This document shows positions 19,983 to 27,732 of a stretch of 27,732 nucleotides of DNA, piece after piece. The translations under genes and the position numbers were made by a program. How positions within the stretch are numbered: position 1 is the first letter of the stretch; every line of letters starts with the position of its first letter. The notes under the pieces are model-generated. The model did no database searches. It was given only the letters and a program-made list of their open reading frames with translations, and was not told the DNA's origin. The DNA is taken from the NCBI GenBank assembly GCA_000969725.1, contig JXSR01S005361.1; one strand, 5' to 3'. The stretch is from Ophiothrix spiculata. Lineage: Eukaryota > Echinodermata > Ophiuroidea > Amphilepidida > Ophiotrichidae.

Positions 19983-20135
19983 AGCAAGGTTATCTTAGCG
20001 ATGATTCAGTTGTAATTACTTGTCTCTCATTAATGATCAATAATGGTTGCTAATTAAAGAGAGAAATTTGACTGTTGGATGATGTTGATAAGAAGTTAGC
20101 AAAGTTATCTTAGCGATGATGTAGTTGTAATTACA
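19983..20135. repeat. direct repeat pair, 37-bp units about 114 bp apart
   Basis: AGCAAGGTTATCTTAGCGATGAT then CAGTTGTAATTAC at 19983-20020 recurs at 20097-20135 with three differences. The intervening sequence is not repeated, so the pair could be the flanks of an insertion or a local duplication. Confidence 0.6.
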
Positions 20136-20417
20136 TCATAATAAACAAGTGATGATTGTATATGGCTGCTTTATGAGATGTGGGAAGAATGGATGGGTTC
20201 AGAATAGATGGATGCAGAGAAGAACCTTCAGTCCTTTAAAATGGCAAACGAAGAAGTCAGTACACAAAGTAGCAACCAGAAAATACAAAAAAAAAATGCA
20301 ATCCATACATCTTCATATATTTGTCAACTGGGTACTCCCTAAACCACCCCACCACTATCTTGTGATATTACAAGCCTTTAGACCTAGATCGTCATGTGAA
20401 ATGCTATCTATACCTGT
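20136..20417. other. non-coding stretch, nothing recognised
   Basis: A 93-codon open frame here translates to a Lys/Arg/Trp-rich chance-like peptide without a domain. There is no splice evidence. Confidence 0.4.
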
Positions 20418-20465
20418 CAATCGGGGTTAAAAATCTGGGGTTAAACTGGAGTTAACCCCCGATTG
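20418..20465. repeat. short hairpin with CAATCGGGGTTAA arms
   Basis: CAATCGGGGTTAA (20418-20430) pairs with TTAACCCCCGATTG (20452-20465) with one bulge, around a loop containing CTGGGGTTAAACTGG. It may be the remains of a palindromic element. Confidence 0.5.
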
Positions 20466-20839
20466 TGTGATTAAGGGTTTAGAACATAGGCTATGGTATA
20501 AATGCAACACAGTCAAGTATGAACATACTTCAGTATCTTGATAAAATTAAAAGGGATTGCCCTTCATTCTGATTGCTAAATTTCACTTTTTAACACATGA
20601 CATTTTTTTTGGTACTATGAGAAATGCAAGACCATACAAACTTGCCACCATGATTGCTTCCTCAAAAACAAAGAAATGTTGAAATTTGAGACAAATTTCT
20701 CCATCTCTGTATTTTTGCTGAATGACACTGCTATGGTGATTCAGCATAATACCGTGTAAAGTTAAATCTAAATGATATTAAATTTGAATTCTATTTCAGG
20801 GAAAAACTCAAGATTAAAAGTGAAATATATCTATTTTGT
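20466..20839. other. non-coding stretch, nothing recognised
   Basis: AT-rich and without structure visible by eye. Confidence 0.4.
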
Positions 20840-20844
20840 CCAAG

Positions 20845-20999
20845 GGCCGATTTCACTAACATTTAGCGATGGTCGCTAACCCCGTTTTGATGGCTAAACT
20901 CCAAAAACGATCGCTAATACCCACTATTTAGCGATCGTTTTTGGAGTTTAGCATCAAAAAGGATTTAGCGACCATCTCTAAATGTTACTGAAATCGGCC
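20845..20999. mobile_element. 155-bp full-length foldback MITE with 5-bp target duplication
   Basis: Starting GGCCGATTTCACTAACATTT and ending in the inverse (AAATGTTACTGAAATCGGCC), almost the whole element is one inverted repeat: two arms of about 72 bp with only a few differences and a centre of about 10 bases (TACCCACTA). CCAAG occurs on both sides (20840-20844 and 21000-21004), which fits a 5-bp target-site duplication. TTTAGCGAT-type words are repeated within each arm. It is non-coding. Confidence 0.85.
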
Positions 21000-21004
21000 C
21001 CAAG

Positions 21005-21508
21005 TCTGATATTTTAGAAATTATAACCATGGGGAAGACGCACAAATATGATACTGTGAGTAAAATGGTGTTGAATAAACTAATTTTTTGAAAGAAATAA
21101 TTATGTTGATTTCTGACTTTTGAATGTGTTTGCACTATTCAGAAGTTTTTCCCAACAAATTAAATTCTTTCCAAAGTTTTAAAATCATGGACAATCCCTT
21201 TTATTTTAACAATTAGAAGTACAATGCAAAGCATACAATTTGAATTGTACACACCCAGGTCACAAATTTAAAGAAAAAAATACAATGGAAAAAGATACTC
21301 TCCAAAAGATATAGATATATAGAATGACTTCTGTTGGAAATACAGATACATCATTTTTGCTTTCTCGATCATGATGAGATTGATTAATATTGTAATATCG
21401 TATTGCTGATCTCAATATATGTCCTAACAGTGGTTTGTTAACTTGAACAAAACGAATTGTCCAAAAATCCTACTTTAAATGTGTTGCTCTATACTTTTAG
21501 TTTCTAGT
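21005..21508. other. non-coding stretch, nothing recognised
   Basis: AT-rich, with no coding frame and no delimited repeat. Confidence 0.4.
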
Positions 21509-21799
21509 TTAAAGCAATATTACAAAGTTTGGTCAAAAAACAGTCTGAAATGAAAGAATATGATTAAGAGCGTTTTCAAGTGCATTTTGTCAGAAAAATA
21601 TTTTACCACTAAAAAATTGATGCACATGGTCCATGGAATTGAATTAGAGATCCTGAATTTAATTCAACAAATGGCCATAACAGAAAAGTAACCATCTGAA
21701 GTTTTGAAGGTGCCTCTGCTAAAAACAATAAGCCAAAAAAAATCAAATTTCATGGGTGACAGGGGTGCTTCATTTTAACACCGTATAGTATTGCTTTAA
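21509..21799. mobile_element. element with TTAAAGCAATA inverted ends, copy 1
   Basis: The left end TTAAAGCAATATTACAAAG and the right end TATAGTATTGCTTTAA are inverse to each other. Internal landmarks AGCGTTTTCAAGTGCATTTTGT, GGATCC-like GAGATCCTGAATTTAATTCA, AACAAATGGCCATAACAGAAAAAGTA-like and GGGTGACAGGGG all recur in inverse order in the copy at 24514. It is a non-coding element of about 290 bp. Confidence 0.75.
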
Positions 21800-23640
21800 G
21801 GGTCTTTGGAATGGAGCCTGGCCCAGACATAACTTTCAGTTTCCAATGTTATTTTATAATATCATACATCATGACAAGTGTGAAGGGGTCAGGTCGTTGC
21901 CTAATATCAAAATAGCTATGAATGTGATCTGTAGTAGAAATAAATGAACCCAATGCACGAGGCTTGGCATGTTTTTTTTTTACGCCTGTTAGTAACATAC
22001 AACATTCTTTTGCCGCATATAAGTTAAAAAATCTCGAATTGTAAATAATTTAAGTGCCAGTGAATTCAAGTTCAAGCAAGTGTGCCAAAAGGTGAGGAAG
22101 CCTAAAATCCAGGGGATGTGGATTAGGGGTGTTTCATCTCTCCCCCTCCTTGGAAAAAGAAATAATTGGTGTAGGCTTACACAAAAGTTGGTCAAAAGGT
22201 ACAACAAGTCTACCAAAAGAACCTTCCAAAGCCAAATAAACCCTGAAGTTAAATTTTTAGGTAAAACCTACACAAAATGGTAACAATGTACTTAATAAAT
22301 AAGTTTCGGGGTTGATCAAAATGAACATGATTTCTGAAGGGCCACTCTTGGAATCTCAACTGCTTTCCCGCTGAAAAAATCCTGCATTATTTGCCTGGAA
22401 GCAAGTAGTTATTTCTATTTTTTTAAGGATTTCTTCAAAAATAGGCCCAGGAAGCATCAGCTATATTTCATGTGTGGCCCTATAGTGTTTCTATTTTAGG
22501 AAGTTGTATGTATCATGTAGGCCTATATGTATATAGGTTTAAGAGCAGTGTCAGGTGCCAAGTTTAAAGGCTAAGTGCTTCCTAAGTCTGGCATGGTATC
22601 TGCTAAGTACTAATACAGCTTGATATCATGTGGCAGCTATTCATGAAAAACTTTACAGAAATAGTTTTCATTGTTGATTTTGATGACCCATGTAATAGGC
22701 ATAGATATGCATTATACCACTAGTGTGAAAAGCTCCAATAATATTGTACAATCTTCACAGACACAGAGACTGTATGCCAGAAAAATCATTAAAGATTTTT
22801 GCAAGGTCTCTAATTTTGTCGGCATTGTGTTGTCTGTGATAGGAAAATATCCATATGAAATGTCTAACAAAACCATGTTGTAAAGGATCACTGGTCAAGA
22901 ATGCCATTTTAAGTACAAATTGGACTCCAGAAAATGGAAATGACTTCTGCATGACTGGGAATGGTTATAAGTACTATCTTTTATGTAGTGAGTGACCCTA
23001 AAAATCATTCCGGTAATACTTTCCCACCATGGAGTCAAGTTTCACTGATTTTGCATTGGAATTTATGTGGAATATAGACATTTCTGCATGAAATCATATG
23101 ACTTGGTTTGGAATAGATTACCTGTATTGGATTTACTTTAGCAATGTTCTGAATTGGTGTTTTTCATGTATTTGGGGATAAAACACATTGGATATAGATT
23201 GGTATGGACTGTAGTTTCAAAACATGGTTATGAACACTTGATGAAATCTTGTCATGTCAAGATATGTGAAGTGAACTAATTCAGCTTCTACATCGATCCA
23301 GATTTGTTTTAATATAAGGTTATATTATATGTTGTTGCTCTCAAGGAACTAGAAAGAAGGAAGATATTGAAAACTTTCCTAAATCATTGACTTGCAATTG
23401 TCACCTGTTTCAAGTGAGTTTTATGGTTCCCGGTCTTCATTCAGTATACTGTGACCATACAAGCATTCTTCTATAAAATACACAATTGTTTGTGATTACA
23501 AGGAAGTTTCTTTATATCAAGTGCATTACCAAGTTCAGGAATAAAATGGAATATTTATGTACCAGTCAATAGCAGCAGAAGGTTTATTTGTTTTGACATG
23601 GAATAGACCTTTGATGTTTTGGATCAGGAAATGGGCTAAT
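21800..23640. other. non-coding stretch upstream of the second exon
   Basis: AT-rich, without trusted coding frames. If 23660-23894 is a first coding exon, its promoter or 5' leader intron should lie in this stretch, but I see no distinctive TATA or initiator arrangement. Confidence 0.4.
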
Positions 23641-23659
23641 TAGGATTGATTTTTAACAG

Positions 23660-23894
23660 AGATTTCTTGATACCTAGAGTTGATTTCAATGGAGGATACG
23701 ATTGAAGAGGAGTCAACTTTGTTGACAAAGTTTGATTTTGAAGACATTTTCAAGCCTTTGGATGAGGGTCTTATTCTTGAAGATGAAATCACGGAACTTA
23801 ATACGAGTGACTCGGTTGTATTACGAAGGGGTAAAGCAAGTAGGACTACAAGGAGGGTATCAATGCCTTCGTCAATGTTTAGTGAATTACCAAG
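23660..23894 (+). CDS. probable first coding exon of an unrecognised protein (ATG at 23689)
   Basis: An acceptor-like TTTTTAACAG ends at 23659, and a donor AAG|GTAGGT follows 23894. The open frame begins at ATG 23689, with an in-frame TGA at 23668-23670 just upstream, so this ATG is likely the true start and 23660-23688 would be 5' leader. Sixty-eight codons plus AG give a phase-2 exit. The peptide is acidic (EEE at 6-8; EDEITEL at 31-37) up to about residue 42, then basic (RRGKASRTTRR, 46-56), with RRVS at 55-58 matching the protein kinase A consensus, and ends MFSELP. No signal peptide or domain is seen. Codon use and the lack of AT-rich low complexity distinguish it from flanking DNA. I do not recognise the gene. 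It leaves in the same phase as the exon at 1070-1268, so both could splice to one downstream exon. Confidence 0.7.
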
Positions 23895-23902
23895 GTAGGT
23901 GA

Positions 23903-23942
23903 TTGATGATGATGATGACGATGACGATGACGACGACGACAC
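23903..23942. repeat. GAY trinucleotide microsatellite next to the splice donor
   Basis: A GATGAT run that turns to GATGAC and then GACGAC starts eight bases after the donor GT. The gradual change of unit suggests an ageing (GAT)n tract. Retention of this intron would hit TAG immediately, so it is not coding. Confidence 0.9.
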
Positions 23943-24024
23943 GTTGTCTTTTATTGCATTGCCTCTTGAATGGGACTGCCCACCAACACCCCAACCCCCT
24001 TGCCAGGACTGAACATGATTTTTT

Positions 24025-24082
24025 TAGCCCATCACTATTTATATGGGTTTTAATTAAAACCCATATGAACAGTGATGGACTA
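24025..24082. repeat. 58-bp near-perfect hairpin
   Basis: TAGCCCATCACTATTTATAT and GGGTTTT pair with AAAACCC and ATATGAACAGTGATGGACTA around an AATT centre: two 27-base arms with three or four differences. It lies in the intron about 130 bases after the second exon. The size is at the lower limit of microRNA precursors. Confidence 0.65.
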
Positions 24083-24227
24083 GAAAAGACTGATTTTTAC
24101 TCTGATCTACATCAATTCTATTGAAAAGGGACCATGCATGCCCCAAGTTTGATTAATGTGCGAATGTTAGTTCATCAGTATGCAGAACAGCTTTTAACAA
24201 CAAGCGTTGGCAATAAAAGAGACCAAC

Positions 24228-24340
24228 TGGTATTATTATTATTTATTGTTTATTTATTTATTTATTTATTACAAAGCATTTATAAAGCGCTGTACAAAGA
24301 ACACATGTAGCGCTGATAACAAATATACATGAAAAAACAA
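24228..24340. repeat. TTTA-rich repeat tail with AAGCGC block
   Basis: TATTATTATT and TTTATTTATTTATTTATT runs lead into ACAAAGCATTTATAAAGCGCTGTACAAAG. The combination of an AT-rich tail with an AAGCGCTGTACAAA block is what the 3' end of a LINE- or SINE-derived repeat looks like when read on the minus strand. No coding remains. Confidence 0.5.
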
Positions 24341-24513
24341 TTTCAATCTTTATTTCACAAAATTATATAAAAACCAGATATGCAATGATTTTGGGGGCTG
24401 TAATATAGTGAGTAGGGGTATTTTGGGGGTTATGGAGTTAGTAGGTGCGCCTGGCTACAGAGCAAAAAGCTCTGTAGCCATATGGCGTCTATGATCAAGG
24501 GTATTAAATCTGG

Positions 24514-24843
24514 ATAAAGCAATACTATAAAGTGTTAAAAGTGAAGCGCCCCCTGTCACCCGTGAATTTTGATAGATATGAATACCCTCCAAACGATTTG
24601 GCTCAAAGATGCTTACTTTTTCTGTTATGGCCATTTGTTGAATTAAATTTGGGATCCCGAATTTAATTATATATGTATTAGTATAGGAAAGCATGCATGT
24701 GCTTTTTATCCATTTTTTGGTAACAAAACATTTTTTTTTCACAAAATACACTTGAAAACGCTTTGAGATAGTCACATTCCTCCATTTTATTTTGTTTTAA
24801 CTATAAACCATTTTTGATCAAAATCTTATAGTATTGCTTTAAG
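24514..24843. mobile_element. element with TTAAAGCAATA inverted ends, copy 2 (inverted)
   Basis: Ends ATAAAGCAATACTATAA and TTATAGTATTGCTTTAAG are inverse to each other. GCCCCCTGTCACCCGTGAA, TTCTGTTATGGCCATTTGTTGAATT, GGATCCCGAATTTAAT and ACACTTGAAAACGCTTT appear as the reverse complement of the landmarks in the 21509 copy, so the two copies face each other across 2.7 kb. It is about 330 bp and non-coding. Confidence 0.75.
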
Positions 24844-26507
24844 GCATCTATTTGCAGTGACATTTGACGATTGGTGAGTGAGAAATTGACCCGCGATTAA
24901 TCGTGACTTTTCTTAGTGGCGTAACGAAGTTGTTCCCTAACTCTATCGCCAAGACGACGTTTGGTTTTACCGACAATTAGATATTGAAAACTATGAACAA
25001 TTAAAAAAACCTGAAATTTTCCTTAATTTTGGCCACGTAACAATGATATGTTCTCCAAATCCATCCTTCAGAAAAGAACAACAAACTATCTTCAAGTACG
25101 GCATACTTCCCTCAACAGCAACGCCCTCAGCATCCAATTCACTTAAGCCTTTAAAATTGTCCTTACGCCCAATCCTTTTTCTTCCTCTTTCCCCCACCCA
25201 TCCTCAGTTATAGTTATTTGAACTCCTTTTTAATGATTTTCTTGTTTAAAATCAAATTTGGTATATCTACTTTCCTCCTCCACCCTATTTTGTTCCACAT
25301 ATGCAAACTTTCTCCTTCGATCATCACTCTGATTGAAAGAACTGTGCATATTTTTATAGTAAACATAGTAGAAACGCTTCATTTTGCCAACCAGTTTCAC
25401 CTCCATTTAATTTATTCAAACTTTGCCTTCACGCATAATATTTACGCAACGTGACCATGACATACTGCTGGGCGAAACATTAGTGCTAGGGAAATACACC
25501 TCGATAACGGTAACGGCATAGAAGATGCTGACCTGTGCAGGGCACAAAATTTGTAAATGAGGCTGGTGCTCTGGGGATATTCGAGAACGATAGCGGGTAA
25601 GTCTATAAAAATATTTTGATACCATTAAAGTATAGGTCCGTAAATATTTCTATAGGCCTAATAGATGATAAACGTTGTTCAAAAAACGCAACATTAATTT
25701 ACATCACAGTACAAAACTCACATATTATTCCTAAAACGACGTCCAATAGCGAAAATCCCAATACTTTTTGACGTGTTTCTTAAAGCAACTGCAGAGCTCA
25801 TCTGTATATGAGTGTGTCCCCTGGACCAAAAAATAATACTTTATCGTGTGCGGTGACGTTATCACTTAAAATTTTTTTTCAAAAAACAACTCTCAAACGC
25901 ATAAAAAGCCTCCAATGCATGTATGAACTGCTGAAATCAATACTTTTAAAATAATCAATCTTTATGTACAATTTGTTATTTTGGTAAACGACCGTCCCAT
26001 GATCGCGCAATTTGATGACAAACCTAGACGGCAAAATTTGCTTACAAAGGCCGATTCAGAAAAAGGTTCACCGATTATGCGTTTTTGCCCCGCTACGCGG
26101 ATTGGCCATTCCAGCGGTGTGTTAGCGTCAAGCAAATAAATGTAATTGAAAAGTTAAAACAGATAAAGCCAGACACTTCCAATCAACCTCATTGTCCCAG
26201 TCTTTACACGGGTCTTTACATAGTTCCAAATTTCTACCATGAACTTATACCTATAATACAACTCTTGTATAAAGATTGTAATCAAACCTACAACAACAAA
26301 AACTATTATGAGTCAAAGATCAAATATTTTCTCATGTGCACTTTCATGTTGCCTCAAATGTACCTGAACCAACCTTGTACAGCTGACAGAATATCAACTG
26401 AAACTCCCATAATACATTTCACCAAACTTGAGTCAGTTATAGCTGTGACTGGGAGAAAGAAAGTCTACAGAAAAACGCAAGAAAAAAATACTCAGATTGA
26501 ATTCTTG
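24844..26507. other. non-coding stretch with unsupported open frames
   Basis: A 163-codon + frame starts at 26085 and a 68-codon minus frame spans 24991-25197. Neither shows a domain or splice pair I can trust, and the first runs into the tandem repeat that follows. The AGGCCTAATAG motif near 25652 belongs to the recurrent AGGCCTA words of this window. Confidence 0.4.
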
Positions 26508-26610
26508 AATACATTCTACATATATCTGTACAAAAGTTGGATACATTCTACATCAATATATCTGTACAAAAGTTGAATACATTCTACATAAATATATCTG
26601 TACAAAAGCA
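26508..26610. repeat. about 36-bp tandem repeat, three units
   Basis: Units read (G)ATACATTCTACA, an AATATATCTG block and TACAAAAGTTG. The second and third units are 35-36 bases and the first lacks about four bases. The array ends where TACAAAAGCATAATT diverges. Confidence 0.85.
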
Positions 26611-26632
26611 TAATTGGTTTAAACTAAGGCTC

Positions 26633-26897
26633 AAAACATAGTCAGCTTCCAAACAAAATTTTCACAACAATGCATTTGGTCATGACGTCACCAAATATTT
26701 GCGATCGAATTTAAACTATAAACCGGTAACAAACATTGAGGCATTGTATAATGACAATTCAACACATGTTCAATTTAGCATGAAATTTTATTTGGTCTCA
26801 ACTCGGTGTTGAAGTTATTTTATTTGGAGTCAATCGTTTTGACGTCACAACCAAATGTTTGGTGGCGAAAATTTTGTTTGGAGGCCGACTGTGTTTT
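26633..26897. mobile_element. MITE with about 50-bp inverted ends, each holding TGACGTCA
   Basis: The left end AAAACATAGTCAGCTTCCAA and the inverse of the right end AAAACACAGTCGGCCTCCAA agree at 17 of 20 positions. Similarity runs on through ACAAAATTTTC, a CAT/CATTTGGT block and the TGACGTCA palindrome (26683-26690 and 26840-26847). The 265-bp element is non-coding. Confidence 0.75.
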
Positions 26898-27385
26898 AAA
26901 CCCTTAGAGATGCTTTTTTGCAATTGCTTAAAAGTTTGTGTAACTAGGATCGCCTTATATCTTTGTTCAAGTAGATCTGGCCCAGATCCCTCTACTAACC
27001 CTTACTACTGACCAATCCCTCTCTATATCCCTTTCCACTGACCAATGTCCTCTCTGTCTAGCAATTCATCTGACCAATATAAATGTAGTGACCAAATAAA
27101 TTTAGCAACTAATTAGCATGGTTGCGTTTGAGCCGACCGTCAGGGAGGTATCCAGATACTTGTGGCTAGTGGCTTGGCTAGAGGATTTTGCTCAGTATAG
27201 CCAGTGGAAAATAGATAGCTCAGTCAGAGCTAGGTCCAAGGGGTGCTAAATCATATCTTAAAATCAGAGTGTGTATATGAGGCCAAATGCCCTTACAGAT
27301 TATTGACTGACTTCAAGAACTTATGAAACAAACAGACTTCAAAAATTAACTCTTAAGCTGCCTCTTTCCAGCTAAATCCAACAAG
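26898..27385. other. non-coding stretch with short TGACCAAT repeats
   Basis: TGACCAAT occurs at 27009, 27039 and 27071 with related CCTCTCT text between, a weak 30-32 base tandem pattern. The segment 27120-27240 is GC-richer with repeated TGGCTAG words. No coding frame is evident. Confidence 0.4.
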
Positions 27386-27546
27386 CAAAAATCAAGAAAT
27401 TCACCTATTTCCGAATACGTCATAGATGGGGACATTTATGGACACATAGCTGGACATTGGTTAGGGATGCAAGAGGTCTAGGATTCGAATCCCAGGGGAA
27501 ACATGAAATTTTTGTTTGACATATTTGGTCGTGACATTTTTTAACT
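27386..27546. repeat. diverged copy of the tRNA-core element
   Basis: It contains TTCCGAATACGTCATAGATGGGG, as at 9525 and 27611, followed by a TAGCTGGACATTGG A-box-like word and a B box with inverted symmetry (GGATTCGAATCCC near 27482). Its ends are not clear, and the next copy begins directly after it. Confidence 0.45.
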
Positions 27547-27732
27547 TAACCCTAACAGAACCAGATCTCACTAAATCTCACTTTAGAAAATCATGAAAAT
27601 GCGCTAAGTCCCGATACGTCATAGACGGGGGTTATATGCAGGGACCAAATCGCTGGCTGGGCAGCGTCTCCGCGGTGGCTTGCTACGGGTATGACTCGCT
27701 TGGGAAACAGGAGGTCACTGGTTCGAATCCTG
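27547..27732. mobile_element. tRNA-core element, copy cut by the window end
   Basis: It starts TTAACCCTAACAG, the same terminus as the element at 9479, then CTAAGTCCCGATACGTCATA, and ends at the window edge in a good B box (GGTTCGAATCC at about 27720). A CGCTGGCTGGGCAGCG stem near 27650 precedes it. The right inverted end, if present, lies beyond the window. Confidence 0.55.

Noticed and set aside
1070..23894. Direct splicing of the exon at 1070-1268 to 23660-23894 as one coding sequence
   Set aside because: The phase-2 exit followed by the 23660 acceptor leads to a TGA after 14 codons, and the alternative acceptors near 23677-23679 are also in the wrong phase.
23640..23942. Minus-strand poly-serine frame
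   Set aside because: It is the antisense reading of the second exon and the GAY microsatellite.
24991..25197. Minus-strand 68-codon frame with a more protein-like translation
   Set aside because: It starts at GTG and lacks a convincing acceptor/donor pair or family motif. It could be an exon but is not supported from sequence alone.
26085..26576. 163-codon + open frame as a gene
   Set aside because: No domain, no splice context and a 3' end made of the 36-bp tandem repeat; the composition is that of AT-rich chance frames. A protein search would be needed to revive it.
27638..27732. Functional tRNA gene at the window end
   Set aside because: Only the B box is good, and the same flanks occur in two other repeat copies.
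1..27732. Autonomous transposon, retrovirus or virus-derived coding region
   Set aside because: No reverse transcriptase, integrase, transposase or capsid motif was seen in any listed frame; all elements here are non-coding.

Overview
The window looks like nuclear DNA of an animal: AT-rich, almost free of long open reading frames, with GT-AG bounded exons and a dense load of short non-autonomous repeats. Several marine-invertebrate features point to an echinoderm or related deuterostome. They are the recurrent AGGCCTATA-type motif (near 10469, 17385, 22519 and 25652), the AAGCGC-type repeat end near 24275 and the AGGTCA-rich repeat near 3345. This is inference from composition and repeat style, not a database match. 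Nothing suggests a bacterial or phage origin.

Coding content is small. Two exons are well supported. The first (1070-1268) is a phase-1-in, phase-2-out internal exon encoding a serine-rich then strongly acidic, low-complexity segment. The second (about 23660-23894) has an in-frame stop just upstream of its ATG, reads as a first coding exon of 68 codons, and also ends in phase 2. Both are on the + strand, so they may be an ordinary exon and an alternative first exon of one gene, with the intervening 22 kb as intron; they could equally belong to two genes. I do not recognise either protein. A third, weaker segment (about 2325-2580) carries a zinc-finger-like C-x2-C...H-x4-H pattern and looks like a decayed gene fragment behind a GC-rich stretch.

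The rest is non-coding. From 3.2 to 6.6 kb lie an AGGTCA-rich repeat, a 131-bp hairpin, a terminal-inverted-repeat element and four diverged copies of one repeat. From 8.1 to 9.8 kb lie three inverted-repeat elements and a 307-bp element with both inverted termini and a tRNA-like core. A 122/123-bp tandem array at 11.7-12.75 kb is broken by a 50-N gap whose two flanks repeat the same unique sequence, which suggests a doubled haplotype or mis-join. From 14.0 to 18.05 kb come two more inverted-repeat elements, a cluster built on TATCA microsatellites, and a TGTGACCCGTCA-type element. From 19.8 to 24.85 kb come a hammerhead-like minus-strand motif, a 155-bp foldback element with 5-bp target duplications, and two inverted copies of a TTAAAGCAATA-ended element. 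The last 1.3 kb holds a 36-bp tandem repeat, an inverted-repeat element with a TGACGTCA site in each arm, and two more tRNA-like copies, the last cut by the window end.

No new defence, mobile or biosynthetic gene system is visible. The most interesting material is the set of compact non-autonomous elements, several not obviously of a standard type, together with the possible alternative-promoter arrangement of the host gene.
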